A stretch of DNA of 64,000 nucleotides from contig CM055096.1 in the NCBI GenBank assembly GCA_029204225.1, forward strand, positions 2,925,676 through 2,989,675, written 5' to 3'. The position numbers and the translations under genes were made by a program. Position 1 is the first letter of the stretch, and each line of letters opens with the position of its first letter. The notes beneath the pieces were generated by a model. That model had not been told where the DNA came from and made no database searches. It saw nothing but the letters and a program-made list of their open reading frames with translations. The stretch is from Diphasiastrum complanatum. Taxonomy: Eukaryota > Streptophyta > Lycopodiopsida > Lycopodiales > Lycopodiaceae. Below are positions 23,961-34,559 of this stretch, piece after piece.

Positions 23961-26032
23961 AAATAGGATATTACATTAATATCAATAACTAATTATTGCA
24001 TGTATTATTACATGTACAAAAGATCTTGTTCTTATATACAAAATTTCATTTTTTTGTTTGGTACTTGATTATTTAGATTGAAATATCTGTCACCAGGTCA
24101 AAAAAACAGGTTCAAATATACAAAACCATGGAACAAAATATGAATAACCATGTATTGTCTTATCAAGTATGTTCTTCTATACATTTCTTATAAATTACGT
24201 ACTTTTGTTGGATTTTCCACCAACATACATACGTAATATTATATGCATAAGGGTTTTCCACCTCATACAAAAAATTTGTTTTTCTACTATTAACTAAAAA
24301 CTACGTTCATCGTTCATGAACATGCATACATCCATAAAAATATTTTAGATTCTAGACATAAATCTATAACATGATATTAAATAGTCACATAACAAACAAA
24401 GCAAAACTAAATAACATCCTATATTCAACTACATAACAATATTTATGAACAAATTAGTTGTATTGATACGAGTAGCATAGATTAATTCATTACATGTAAA
24501 TACCCATGACTACATGGCGACATTGTGCCGTTACACAATCCACTAGCCACTATACAAAATGTTACTCATGTACTATCCTTATGCTACCATGTACTATCTT
24601 ATCAAATATGTTCTTCTATACATTTCTTATAAATTACGTACTTTTGTTGGATTTTCCACCAACACACATATGTAATATTATATGCGTAAGAATTTTCCAC
24701 CTCATACAAAAAAAATGTTTTTCTTCTATTAAATGAAACTACGTACGTCGTTCATGAACATGCATACATCTATAAAAATATTTTTCATCCTAGACATAAA
24801 TCTATAACATGATATTCGATAGTCACATAACAAACAAAGCAAAACTGAATAAATTTCTATACTCAATTGTATACTAATATTTATGAACAAATCAATTGTA
24901 TAGATACGAGTAGCATAGATTAATTTATTGCATAAAAATACCCATGACTACATATCGACATTGCGCAACAATATTAAACGAACGATTTTTTTTGCAGAGA
25001 AATCCTAATAATTTTATACAAATGCATTTGAATTTACCATATTACTAATATTTTTAAGTCTTTGATATCCAAAAGATACATTCTTTTAATGAAATCTATT
25101 AACTTGTTCATGAACACAGTAAATGGGCAAAATTGCAATTACATAAATTGAACTTTTTAAACCATATTGATTAGCATAGTACAAGAGTAAAGACAAGATA
25201 TTTAAAACGCTAACGGTCATAAATATTAAAACTATCAACTATTCACAAAATAAAATTTTCACGAATCTATTTTTACAGTCGATACATAAGTTATGAAGTA
25301 TCTCTTACTTCTTCGGTATTATACTAAGACTAAAAATTCAAATACACAAATCTGTCTATCGAAATGTACATATTATTACATAAAGACATCGTATAACATA
25401 CCTAATTATACACAAAGTACTTTGTAATATACTAACATTCCACAACCAATGTCTCCCTCAAGGTAGCGCCAATCCAATACATGCATCCCGCATCCAAGCA
25501 AAGCTTCCACCGCACCCACTCATATTCTGCTCCCCATTTGAGCTCATGTTATCTCACCCTGGCTCGCGACTGAGCGCTATACACCTGATCACGCTATAAG
25601 TACGTTCCACCAAGATTCTAATCATGCTCATTTCCACTATATATACTGAAGCTGTCAGACTACACTTTGAGGAAGTTCAGATTGTTGCTCCAGCAACGTT
25701 TGCGACGTTGTTTTGATTTGGAAATTAGTCTAACCTACAAGCTAAGGACTCAACCTTGCAATTCTCCATGGATCATCCTATCAGGAGACAGTCAGACCTA
25801 TCTCGCGCTTAAACAAGCAAGTGCGTGAGCCAGCGCCACTCCTACTAGCTAAGATCATCACCTTACTTTGGGTTGAAGAAGACTTTTCGTGTTGCTGGCC
25901 ATCACCAGAGTTGCCATAGACATTGCACGTAGTCAGTTCAATGTGAATCATGCGCAGTTAGGAGCGCCCTTGCATATGTTCCTCCTATATATTGGAGCCC
26001 ACCACCCACATTATTGTTACTAGTAGCTACCA
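23961..26032. other. AT-rich DNA, no gene recognised
   Basis: Contains the 439-bp tandem duplication (24149-24975). The part from about 25430 is less AT-rich and holds TATA-like words (CACTATATATAC near 25636; CCTATATATTGG near 25983) upstream of a small open frame at 26033. Confidence 0.4.
24149..24975 (+). repeat. Tandem duplication, period 439 bp
   Basis: TATCAAGTATGTTCTTCTAT at 24161 recurs as TATCAAATATGTTCTTCTAT at 24600. The copies stay alignable through CCCATGACTACAT near 24505 and 24950, with scattered substitutions. It has no coding content. Confidence 0.9.
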
Positions 26033-26287
26033 ATGGTCACTCACGACCAAAAGTTGGCTATTGATCTTATAAGAAAAAGAGCAGGTAGCAAGGTAAGCAG
26101 CAAAACAGGGGAAGAAAGTAGTATAGAAGGGACAGACCAGCAGAAATCAAAGGATTATCAAAAATCTGATGCCAGCGGACCTGTAAGACTGACAGACACA
26201 GCAACCTTGGGGAGGACTGGTCAGTTTCCTATCAGTATTGAGGTATCCCCCTTTCAGAAATTCAAGAATGGCTCTTTAGTTGATTGA
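26033..26287 (+). CDS. Hypothetical small protein (84 codons), weak candidate
   Basis: Begins MVTHDQKLAIDLIRKRAGSK. It lies about 45 bases after a TATA-like CTATATATTGG. The product is hydrophilic, rich in Ser, Lys and Asp, with no known domain. A good splice-donor match (GCAAG|GTAAGC, about 26088-26098) lies inside, so the true gene, if any, may be spliced differently. It could equally be chance. Confidence 0.2.
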   Translation: MVTHDQKLAIDLIRKRAGSKVSSKTGEESSIEGTDQQKSKDYQKSDASGPVRLTDTATLGRTGQFPISIEVSPFQKFKNGSLVD

Positions 26288-27560
26288 TTGATTGCATGCT
26301 ATATTGATCCAGAATTAATCCCAACATGATGATTGTTACTGGTTCATGATAGCATCGGCCCACATCACCTGGTGGAAACTACATCACATAGACACGAAGA
26401 TATGCTCTAAAGTACATTGATATAAGGTGGAGAAAGAAACTCCTTATGTTACGGCTAAATATGCCTTGTAGCCAGAATATCTGCCATGCAAATTTTATGA
26501 GACTGTCACATTGATGCCACAATTAATACAGAAGCTCTTGGTAAAACAATTGCAAGTTGGTATAGCGCCTATACATTTTCAATGGACGACGTGCAAACCA
26601 AATGCATCTATCTCCACTTCAGCCATTAGTTTACACCACAACTCATATATAAACATAGAAAACAGATCAACGAAATGTTATCTGGGTTATCTGGTGTCCT
26701 ACGTAGTAGCGAATAAAAGCCACAAAGCTTATGCAAAACTATCAGCATCTTACCAAAAATTTGAACTTCGAAAACTTCCGAACCGTGTGTTATATTGCTT
26801 TCAGTTTGTATGAAACTCAGACCCAGTTTTTTCCTTTCAAAATTATCTCTCTTTCAGTTTCCATCAGTCTGAAATTCACTTTTTCTTTTCAAAATTGATC
26901 CTTACAAATCACAGGATACATGATTGTAAATCACAGGATTCCTGGAGGAGACCACGATTTAGATCACGTCAGCAGATCGGATCACGTGGGTGGCACCCAC
27001 ACATCCACACCTGCATGCAGCACCAGCGAGCAACTCCAAAAAGACAGGAACGTGACAAAGAAATATGAAAAATTCAAATTGTGTCTGTCCAAAATGATTT
27101 GCGATAGCGTGAAGGCTGAGAGAACTTCAAAATAGTACGTGTCAATCTCTCAATAATCTTCAAGGGCATCAAAATATATTAAAATATTTAGGAAAAAAAA
27201 AGAAAAAAGAAAAAGATCGCAAGCAGGTAAAACGAAACATGAAAACAATAAGCCCATGCCTACCGTAGGGCGAAAAACAGCAAACAAGCCATTGAACAGT
27301 GGCCTATTGCATGGTATTGCTATGTGGCAATCCCGACCTGCACCTGCAATAACTTGCTCTGTGGCAAACGACGTGGCTTCCAAAGGAGCTAGCATTTCGG
27401 TTTTTTTACAAAATAATTTAAGTCCATGCTTAAAACTATACAAATGTATTTAAAATATCTTCTTTAAATACATGGCATTTTTATAAATGAACCTACATAT
27501 TCAAAAAATAGAATAAAAATCCTAGAAATTAATTAGAAAACAAGCATGTCAGTTTTTGTT
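26288..27560. other. Low-copy DNA, no gene recognised
   Basis: Short open frames only (for example 26511-26813). A G-box core (CACGTGGG) sits at about 26984-26991 inside a 7-bp inverted repeat, GTGGGTG-G-CACCCAC; with no supported gene downstream I do not call a promoter. Confidence 0.3.
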
Positions 27561-27564
27561 GTAC

Positions 27565-27629
27565 CCCTGCCTGTAAGGCAGGGACAAAAAAAGGAGAGAG
27601 CCCACCCACCGTGGCGGGTGGGCTCTCTC
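27565..27629. other. Two adjacent strong hairpins
   Basis: Hairpin 1: CCCTGCCT (27565-27572), loop GTA, AGGCAGGG (27576-27583). Hairpin 2: GAGAGAGCCCACCC (27594-27607), 8-base loop, GGGTGGGCTCTCTC (27616-27629), a perfect 14-bp stem. They are separated by a short A-rich spacer and are very GC-rich against the AT-rich surroundings. Confidence 0.85.
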
Positions 27630-27654
27630 TTCCTTATGTTTTTAAAAAGTAAAA

Positions 27655-27655
<1 letters not shown>

Positions 27656-27691
<36 letters not shown>
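27656..27691. repeat. (TA)n microsatellite
   Basis: About 17 uninterrupted TA units just right of the hairpin pair, followed by CTATACTATACTTA. Confidence 0.95.
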
Positions 27692-27699
27692 TATACTAT

Positions 27700-28043
27700 A
27701 CTTAAGAGCTTAAAAAATATTTAAATAAACTAAAAACATGCTAACAAGTGTACTGAAGAGTTTACCCTTAAGCGCTCACTTGCATAAATTTTAAAAATGA
27801 CTTGCATGAGCTTTCTGAGCTTCTTGAGCTTCTAGAAGGTGGTTCTAAAACTTTATTCCAAGAACCGAATTCCGAGGTGAATATCTTTTCATAGAGTTTC
27901 GATGGCCTTTGTCCAGGTCATCAACCATGCGAAAATATTTTGTTTTGACTCGATCCTTTGCTCAGAAATTCGACTCCTCTGTTTTTGGTTTTTCAAGATG
28001 CTCATTATTGAATGGATTTGAGGCTGAGCATTGAATTCCAACA
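27700..28043 (-). repeat. 3' LTR (partial) of an element A relative
   Basis: Ends CAAGATGCTCATTATTGAAT...TTCCAACA at 28043, similar to the inner end of the element A LTR (CAGAATGCTCATTACTTGAA...ATCTAACA). Coding-strand AAGGGGGAG at 28044-28052 is its polypurine tract. The left end is undefined. Confidence 0.65.
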
Positions 28044-28059
28044 CTCCCCCTTAATGTGG

Positions 28060-28320
28060 ATCTTGAATTTTTTTGATTTTTCAGATTCAACATGTCATTG
28101 AATCTGAGATGGTGCTCCTTTGATAGAGCCTTTGTGAAGTAATCTACTGCCATTGATTCGGTCCTTGAGTAGACTAAGGATACATCCTTGCTTTGCATTT
28201 TCTCTCTCAAATAGTAATATCTGATTTCGATATGCTTGCTTCGAGAATGAAGTCTCGGATTGAGAGAAAGAGCTATGGTGCTTTGGTTGTCACAAAAGAT
28301 GGTCGTTGGATGTGATTATG
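28060..28320 (-). pseudogene. RNase H end of an element A relative
   Basis: Minus strand: HSRSKHIE-type motif near 28220-28260, then REKMQSKDVSLVYSRTESMAVDYFTKALSKEHHLRFND, very close to element A (ADYFTKALSKEQHLRFND). It is cut at about 28320, where plus-strand gag sequence starts. Confidence 0.82.
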
Positions 28321-28324
28321 GTTT

Positions 28325-28689
28325 AGGATCGCGAGATCGTGCAATTGACATTGAATAGTTTGAGTGAGTCACATCAGATGTTTGTGACAAGTATAGCTAC
28401 ACGAGAAAATCTTCCAACCTATGAACAGTTAGGTGGATTGCTTTTGTAGGAAGAACAACGTCAAGAGAACTTGAGTCATCGCAACAAAGAATTTGATCAA
28501 GCTCTTGCAGTCAGAGGATGTGGTGGCAGATTTGGTCGTGGAAGACACCAATCAAGAGGTGGAAACTCAAATCATGGATCGTTCCAACAATTTCAAGAAC
28601 AATCCAATGATGGCTCGAATCGAGGCAATTGGAATCAAGGCCGAGGTCAAGGATGCTGCTATTCCAAGCAAAATAAATTCTGGATGATC
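28325..28689 (+). pseudogene. Copia gag fragment with Gly/Arg-rich region
   Basis: Plus strand. VTSIATRENLPTYEQLGGLL, a stop at 28447, then EEQRQENLSHRNKEFDQAL and a Gly/Arg/Asn-rich RNA-binding stretch (GGRFGRGRHQSRGGN, NRGNWNQGRGQG). It is joined head-on to minus-strand RT at about 28690. Confidence 0.7.
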
Positions 28690-29400
28690 CTCATCCACAA
28701 AGCCTTCTGGTTGTGTCATGTATATTTCTTCATCAATGTTCCCATATAGGAACGCTGCTTTCACATCAATTTGATGAATTTCTAGATTGTATCTCGTAGC
28801 ATATGCTAAGAGTGTTCTTATGCTGGCCATTTTCACTGTGGGAGAGAAGGTTTCGAAATTATCAATTCCTTCCTTTTGTGTAAAACCTCTTGCCACTAAT
28901 CTAGCTTTATAGCGGACCACAGCACCTGCTGCATTTGTTTTCCTTTTGAAAACCCATTTGTTTCTTATAGCTTTTCTTCCAGCAGGTAACGTTGTCAATT
29001 CCCATGCTTTGATCCTTTCCATGGATTGCAATTCTCTTCTTGCATGGCTTGATGCCATTGCTTACTTTCACTATTCAGGTCCACTTCTTGAAAAGGTTTG
29101 GGCTCTTCTGTAATCCCACAAAAGTCTATATATACATGAATCATCTCAACATTCTCAATCACCTACAATGAAGGTGTTCGTGACCTCACTGGTCGGGTCA
29201 CTGTCATCTGACGCCCTTCCACTGGTCCTGCTTCTGCAATTCTAGATTGTCTTGCTTGTACTTGAACTTGTACATTCTGTCTCTGCCCCTCATTTGGTGG
29301 CAGTACTAGTTGAGCTGGGAGCTTTGCGAATGCCTCCTCAGCTTCACTTGTGTCTGTTCTGGCAAAATATGGGTACGGATGGAAATCAGCACCAAATTCA
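28690..29400 (-). pseudogene. Copia element G reverse transcriptase, N-terminal half
   Basis: Minus strand: NKWVFKRKTNAAGAVVRYKARLVARGFTQ, FETFSPTVKMASIR, IHQIDVKAAFLYGN, EEIYMTQPEGF. The palm with YVDD is absent because the fragment ends at about 28690. The linker to integrase is at 29060-29400. This is the downstream part of the element whose gag-PR lies at 36670-37800 on the other strand. Confidence 0.85.
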
Positions 29401-30181
29401 CGATCAGATCCCGAGAACTATCCTTCGTCAAATTTGACATCTCTACTGACAATAATTTTTTTGGTCAGTGGATCGTACAACTTGTATCCAGCTGCCTTAG
29501 ACGGGCAGCCAATAAAGATGATTTTGGAAGACTTTTCATCCAATTTCTTTCTCTTTTGATATGGTGTGTGCATATAAGCATCACATCCAAAATTCTGACA
29601 TGTGAGAGGTCTGGCCTTTTGTCGAACGATATTTCATATGGGACCCCTAACAGCCATTGTCAATGTTCGATTATGCAAATAGGTTGAAGTTGCTATTGCG
29701 GCTTCCCAAAATTCCTTAGGTAATCTTGACTGAATCAACATGCATCGAGCTGCATCCATTAGCATCCCGTTCTTCCTTTCCGCCACACCATTATGTTGTG
29801 GGATATAAGAAATGGTGTACTGCTTGAAAATGCCTTCCTTTCTACAGTGCTCTTTGAACTCGTTGCTAGTATATTCTCCTCCATTGTCAGATCTTAGTGC
29901 TTTCAATTTGCTCTGTAGTTGCCTTTCTGTGTAGGCTTGAAAACACTTGAACTTTGCAAAGACTTCTAATTTTAATTTCAGAAGAAAAATTACAGTCATA
30001 TAATTGTAATCATCAATAAATGTGACGAAATATCTTGATCCTGATATTGAGTCAACCGCCATTGGTCCACATAGATCTGAGTGTACCAGGTCAAGTGGCA
30101 TCTTTGCTCTGGTTGCCAACCCTGAGAAAGATTCCCGGCTCTGTTTTCCTAGAGCACAAATCTGACAGAAATCAGGATGTG
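29400..30181 (-). pseudogene. Copia element G integrase
   Basis: Minus strand. CQICALGKQSRESFSG is the end of the GAG-pre-integrase zinc region. It is followed by LVHSDLCGPM, FVTFIDDYNYMTVIF, LRSDNGGEYTSNEF, PQHNGVAERKNGML, and the C-terminal IFIGCPSKAAGYKLYDP and IIVSRDVKFDEG (about 29430-29530). It starts exactly at the ATGTG flank of the LTR at 30182. Its missing N-terminal neighbour is found at 37800 on the plus strand: across CACAT the frame continues VTQPH-PDFCQIC. Confidence 0.9.
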
Positions 30182-30670
30182 TGTTACGTCCATGTCCTGT
30201 ATAAGGGAATTGGAATAATTCTTGACGTGGATAGCCGGTCACTCCAGGTGTATATGGTTATTAGTTATGCCTCGTCATTCCGGGCTTGGCCTGTAAAGTA
30301 ATTAATAATCATATGAGGGCCCAGACCTATAAGTGGATATAGGAGCACATGCATAGTGAATGACTGCTTTAATGCAAGAATAGGAGGTCAATAGCTCAAT
30401 ATAGGTTGCATGGGGATCCTAGGGGAAATATTCTCTCTCTCATGAGGTGAATATGTCCATTGGAAACTCGCCCATCCTCCTATTGGAAATTCAATTTCTT
30501 GAGCCTGTTTCTCCTCCTCTCTCTTAGGTTCTTCACCATGGCTTGGGGGCTAGGTCTAGGAGGAAACTCCAGGAGGGATCCAGGTTTGGATGGGTGGTTT
30601 TGTTCCACAGGTTTCCTTTTGGTTGTTTTGCAACAGGATCTAGTTAGATCTTCATATGGTGATCCTTACA
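30182..30670 (+). repeat. 5' LTR of element P
   Basis: 489 bp, TGTTACGTCC...GATCCTTACA, preceded by ATGTG and followed by a PBS. It matches 37801-38288 on the minus strand almost throughout. It interrupts the integrase region of element G. Confidence 0.92.
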
Positions 30671-30671
30671 G

Positions 30672-30688
30672 TGGTATCAGAGCTATGG
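30672..30688 (+). promoter_or_regulatory. Primer-binding site of element P
   Basis: TGGTATCAGAGCTATGG starts two bases after the LTR end, matching initiator tRNA-Met. It fixes the LTR at 30182 as a 5' LTR on the plus strand. Confidence 0.9.
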
Positions 30689-30692
30689 ATTT

Positions 30693-31045
30693 GCATCAAT
30701 CAGAAGGTGGAGCTACTTCTTGTATTTTCTCAATTTTTGTGGATTTCTCCTTGCATGTTACTTCCAGGTGGTGAAATTGATCTCCAAGTAGGTGGCTTCT
30801 CTTAATTTGGTGTACTTTCAGCCTAAAGATCAAACCAATCACACATGCCAAGCATCCCTTCAGAAGATTTTTCAGCTTCACTTTTTGCTTGCCCTCTGAT
30901 TTAGTTGACAATCCCCTGCCTCTGAATCTTCTTACAGTTTCTGAGATATTCCACGAATCTCCACAGACTCGGTTTTGTGCTTCCTAGCCAACAAACAGTC
31001 GTGAATTCGCAGCACTTTGTTCTTGTCCAGTGATTCAAGCCACCA
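30693..31045 (-). other. Leader of element F, left part of the inverted block
   Basis: Minus-strand sequence downstream of the element F PBS. It contains one short frame (30696-30911) with a Lys-rich product and no recognised domain. On the plus strand it meets the element P leader near the 10-bp word CTATGGATTT (30683-30692). Confidence 0.55.
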
Positions 31046-31062
31046 AGGGGCTCTGATACCAA
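31046..31062 (-). promoter_or_regulatory. Primer-binding site of element F
   Basis: On the minus strand TGGTATCAGAGCCCCTT directly follows the LTR end TTAACT. Initiator tRNA-Met type. Confidence 0.9.
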
Positions 31063-31314
31063 GTTAAGAAAACACAGTTTAAACACCCGACTGGATCAAT
31101 CACCACAGCACAACGTCAAGTGCAATAGGACAAGACAACAGAATTGATCTCCACAGACTGTATATTCAACTAATAAGTAAGTACAAAGATAAGTTGCTTA
31201 AAAGCACACAAAGGGCTCGTAAAAGAAAGATGGCCCGATAATTCTAGAACCAAGCACACGTGGTGTCGTCGAAATAAGGAAGTATTGTATAAGTCGATCA
31301 TTGCTATTTTAACT
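31063..31314 (-). repeat. 5' LTR of element F (inverted relative to its body)
   Basis: 252 bp. On the minus strand it runs AGTTAAAATAGC...TTTTCTTAACT and matches the plus-strand LTR at 44859-45111. The termini AGTTAA/TTAACT form an inverted repeat, not the usual TG/CA. The outer flank on the coding strand is CTAGC (31315-31319 reversed), identical to the flank after 45111. Confidence 0.9.
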
Positions 31315-31980
31315 GCTAGTTGGTCACTCATCTATCTAACCATTACTAGATCTGATCTAAGCTATTGTGTTGGAAGATTGAGTCAATTCATGCAAGATTC
31401 TAGTGAGGAGCATTGGAAGCTAGGAAAGCGAGTTTTGAGGTACATCATTGGAACTCGAGATTTTGGCATATTGTATGAGGGACCATCACCTAATATTTTT
31501 GAATTTTCAGGTTCAGACTATGCTGGAGATGTAATGGATAGGGAATCCATTAGTGCTTATTGTATTTTCATAGGTGATGGAGCTATATTATGGATGTCAA
31601 AGAAACAAGCCACTATCTCATTGTCATCTAGTGAGGCCGAGTACAAAGCTCTTACACATTGCACAAAGGAGATAATATGGATCAAGAGGATGATCAAGGA
31701 TCTTCACTTGCTGGATTTTTCAGAGAGCCCAATCATCTTTTGTGATAATCAATCAGCCCAAAGAATGGCATCCAATCCTATCTTTCATGCTAGGAGCAAG
31801 CATATTGAGATACAATATCATTTTGTGAGGGAGCGAGTCATTGCAAAGGAGGTGGAGCTTCAACATGTGTCTTCAAGGGAATGTGTAGCTGATATCTTCA
31901 CCAAAGCATTGGGAAAAGACTTGTTCATGAAGCATAGGACTTCACTTGGAGTATTATCAAAGTCTATGCTAAAACTAGTT
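31315..31980 (+). pseudogene. Copia element E: RT end and RNase H
   Basis: Plus strand. SLIYLTITRSDLSYCVGRLSQF (end of RT), then RNase H: GSDYAGDVMDRESISAYCIF, SLSSSEAEYKALTHCTKE, FCDNQSAQRMASNPIFHARSKH, HFVRERVIAKEVELQHVSSREC and ADIFTKALGKDLF, ending LVEEGV. RNase H itself looks intact. It starts exactly at the CTAGC flank of the element F LTR. It continues the RT of element I: across GCTAG the frame joins YRKL to VG, apart from a likely 1-base deletion after VG. Confidence 0.9.
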
Positions 31981-31990
31981 GAAGAGGGAG
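31981..31990 (+). promoter_or_regulatory. Polypurine tract of element E
   Basis: GAAGAGGGAG directly before the LTR start TGTGAAAGAT. It overlaps the last codons of RNase H. Confidence 0.88.
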
Positions 31991-32635
31991 TGTGAAAGAT
32001 TCAACTAGTTTCATCACATTTTGCAATATTATTTGGCATATTGAGGCCAAAACTTGTTTTAGACTTAGAAATTTGAATTTTCAAAGTTCATTAGTCTAAA
32101 TTTCATTTGAATAAACACTTTTTGAAAGTGTGAAAAAGTTAGAATGCGAGTTTGAGTAGATTCAATTTGAATAGTTGGGTACATTGAATCTAGACCCAAA
32201 ATTAGTAGGGTTAGCATTTTGGTGGGAAAGCCAAGTGGCCAAATAGGGCTTGGACCTGTTATAAAAGGATGTAACTCGTGGAGAGAGCAATCTTCTCTCT
32301 GCTCTATCTCATTTCAAGCTTATACATGGTTCTGTTGGGTTCTACTATCCATTGGTGCACTATCTTGGTGATTGCTTGCAATTATATGTGTAGAATGATC
32401 TATATTTGCTATTTTTGGATCCACACGTGTGAAATATAGTAGCTTGCTGGTTTTGTACAGAAATCAATAGTACATAATCATTTCAATCAAGTTTGATCAA
32501 GTTCTATTGGTGTTTGCATCTCAATTTGTGTGTAGATGCTGATTTTTCTACATTGGTGAGATTGGTTGTGTATTTCTCTTTCTAACCAAAGATCATTCAA
32601 GTAGATTGGATCTTAAGGATCTGAAATCTTTCACA
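31991..32635 (+). repeat. 3' LTR of element E/I
   Basis: 645 bp with perfect 10-bp terminal inverted repeats, TGTGAAAGAT...ATCTTTCACA. A second copy lies at 56596-57242 in inverted orientation. A TATA-like TTATAAAAGG is near 32258. The 3' flank is CTAAC. Confidence 0.92.
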
Positions 32636-32644
32636 CTAACAACA

Positions 32645-34324
32645 TCACAAAATTTCAAATGAAATATTTAATGGTAGTATTGAAGCCATCCCAGCAGAAA
32701 AACCATGAATTGCTGCATCATAATGTTTTCTCTCAAAATCAAGAGCAGCTTGCAACGAAACATCCCCTTCAGTTCCAGGAACTGGAGATGCTACATTTTG
32801 AAGAGCTCTCATCTCGGTACCTTGAAAATCAGAATAATAGCGCATGTAGCCCTCTCTTGACATGTGCTCAGTGAGCTTCATACTAACTGTAGCAGAAACG
32901 CCCATACAGTTGAAGCATTTCACAATAGATACACGAGCACTTTTGTTTAATTATGAAATCAACGTCACATCCAGGAACATCTTTTGCCATAATTTTCATC
33001 CATTTCGAAATTGTTTTCAAACCAACTCACTATTTTGAAAACCACTACAAAAGACAATAAATAATCAAAATTCTTAAATGCAACATGAACAAGAAACACA
33101 AAATATTCACTATTCAAAGGAAAAGCATACCACTTTACCTATACGTCTTGGTCCATCAATTGCTCACAGGAAGAATGGATGTGAAGCACCGTCTTCAGAA
33201 TTCCAAACAGACAATTGAGCAAAATACTCTTTAAAAGTGTGAATCACATCAGCTAAGTAACAAGTCACAGGTTGCCTAAGTTTTTCAGGCTTACAATGCA
33301 GAAGATCAACTTTATGATTCTTAGAAGCTCGTTCATCAAATCTAATGAACGTTCCCATGTTATCAGAACAAACTTCAAAGTCTGAAATGCACAGATTGTA
33401 CAGCTCTGTATGTCCACAAACACAAAAATAATGACAAGCATAAAATGCAAGCCGCATTAAGAGCCCACTGCCATTATCACACTGCATAAAACTCTGACAT
33501 AAGACTGATTTCACTTGCAAAGGAGTAAGTGACTGAGTATACTTCCTTTTTCTTCCAATCCCAACAGCACAAGAACATTGTACAACAGTTAGACAAGCAG
33601 CTCTTAGTTTTTTAAAACGTGCATCCGACATGATATTTAATTCCTCAACAAGAAGACCAGTGCACACACTATTTTCCTCTAGTTTAGCCTTGATTATTCT
33701 ACCAATACCATGTAGAAGGCCCACAATGGTTTCTCCTGGGTAAAGAATTCCATTTTTCTTTTGGACTTGGAGAAAGAAAGATGTCAACAATTCAAGCAAT
33801 TTATTAATATCAGTTTCAAACATCTCTTCTACTGTAACAGAACAATCCGATCCAACAACAAGTCTCCAATTGTCAAACCTATTATGAGACCACCAATCAA
33901 CATTGACAGACTTTCTAAAACCACCTTTCTCAACAAGTGCAAGTTTTGAGTGATCTAGATCACGAAATTCTACATGCAACATATCAATTCGGTTAGAAGA
34001 ATATTGCAAAGGAACCATATTACCATGACCAGACAACACATTTCTAGAGCAGTCTACATTATCAGAGATAAGAGTGCCATCCTTCAATACAACTTCAGAA
34101 GACAGAACAACAGAAGCAATAATATTTGAAAACATAGCACCGCCATTGTGCAATGGCACAACAGCACAATTATCCATCACAAGCAACCTAAACAACAAAC
34201 ACACAACTCTCTCAACATCTTTTGACACAAAAACCAAAAATGCCATCACATTATAAACACAACCACACAAACAGGATTTTGAAAAATTGAAAAAGAAAGC
34301 TTCAGGATCTGCAAAGAACTCCAA
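32645..34324 (-). pseudogene. DUF3504 / Crypton-like tyrosine-recombinase gene, broken
   Basis: Minus strand; the main open stretch is 34324-33164 (386 codons). Residues about 140-386 follow the DUF3504 pattern shared by Crypton recombinases and animal ZMYM/QRICH1-type proteins: NWRL, a LLTSFFLQVQKKNGILYPG core, FKKLRAAC, GRKRKYTQSLTP, GLLMRLAFYACHYF, ELYNLCISDFEV, GTFIRFDERASKNHKVDL and HPFFL. A TGA at 33163-33165 ends it. Downstream pieces continue in order (AIDGPRRIG; KIMAKDVPGCD near 32990; then 32923-32645 with GVSATVSMKL and EHMSREGYMRYYSD, where the Tyr nucleophile is expected). The Arg box reads VCGHTE, not the usual R-containing motif, and the H-x-x-R box reads FNCMG, so catalysis is unlikely. 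A 386-residue run this free of stops suggests recent decay or a host gene derived from the transposon. The N-terminal 135 residues match nothing I know. Confidence 0.75.
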
Positions 34325-34559
34325 GCGCCATTCGCATCTTTTCTGATTAAATTTTGATCTACTGATCTTATCATTTTACAATGAAAGATGTACATGAGAG
34401 CAGTCGGTGATGCCTGATTAGTGGAGAGTGGATAGCCATAATTTGTGTTTTCTCCTTTAGGCATCGTCACCACTTTGGGCCGTAATTGCCTTGCTCTGTT
34501 AGTGAGCTCTAATTAAGGTTTGTACTTTTCAAAATGGGTTGAAGACACCATGCTGTTAT

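Noticed and set aside
27565-27629. Helitron 3' end (hairpin near CTRR)
   Set aside because: A Helitron end needs CTRR about 10-12 bases after the hairpin. After the 14-bp stem the sequence is TTCCTTATG, with no CTRR at the right distance, and no TC start or RepHel gene was seen.
31285-31995. Intact host RNase H gene
   Set aside because: It is the RT-end and RNase H domain of a copia element, next to a polypurine tract and LTR, and its 5' part is cut by another LTR.
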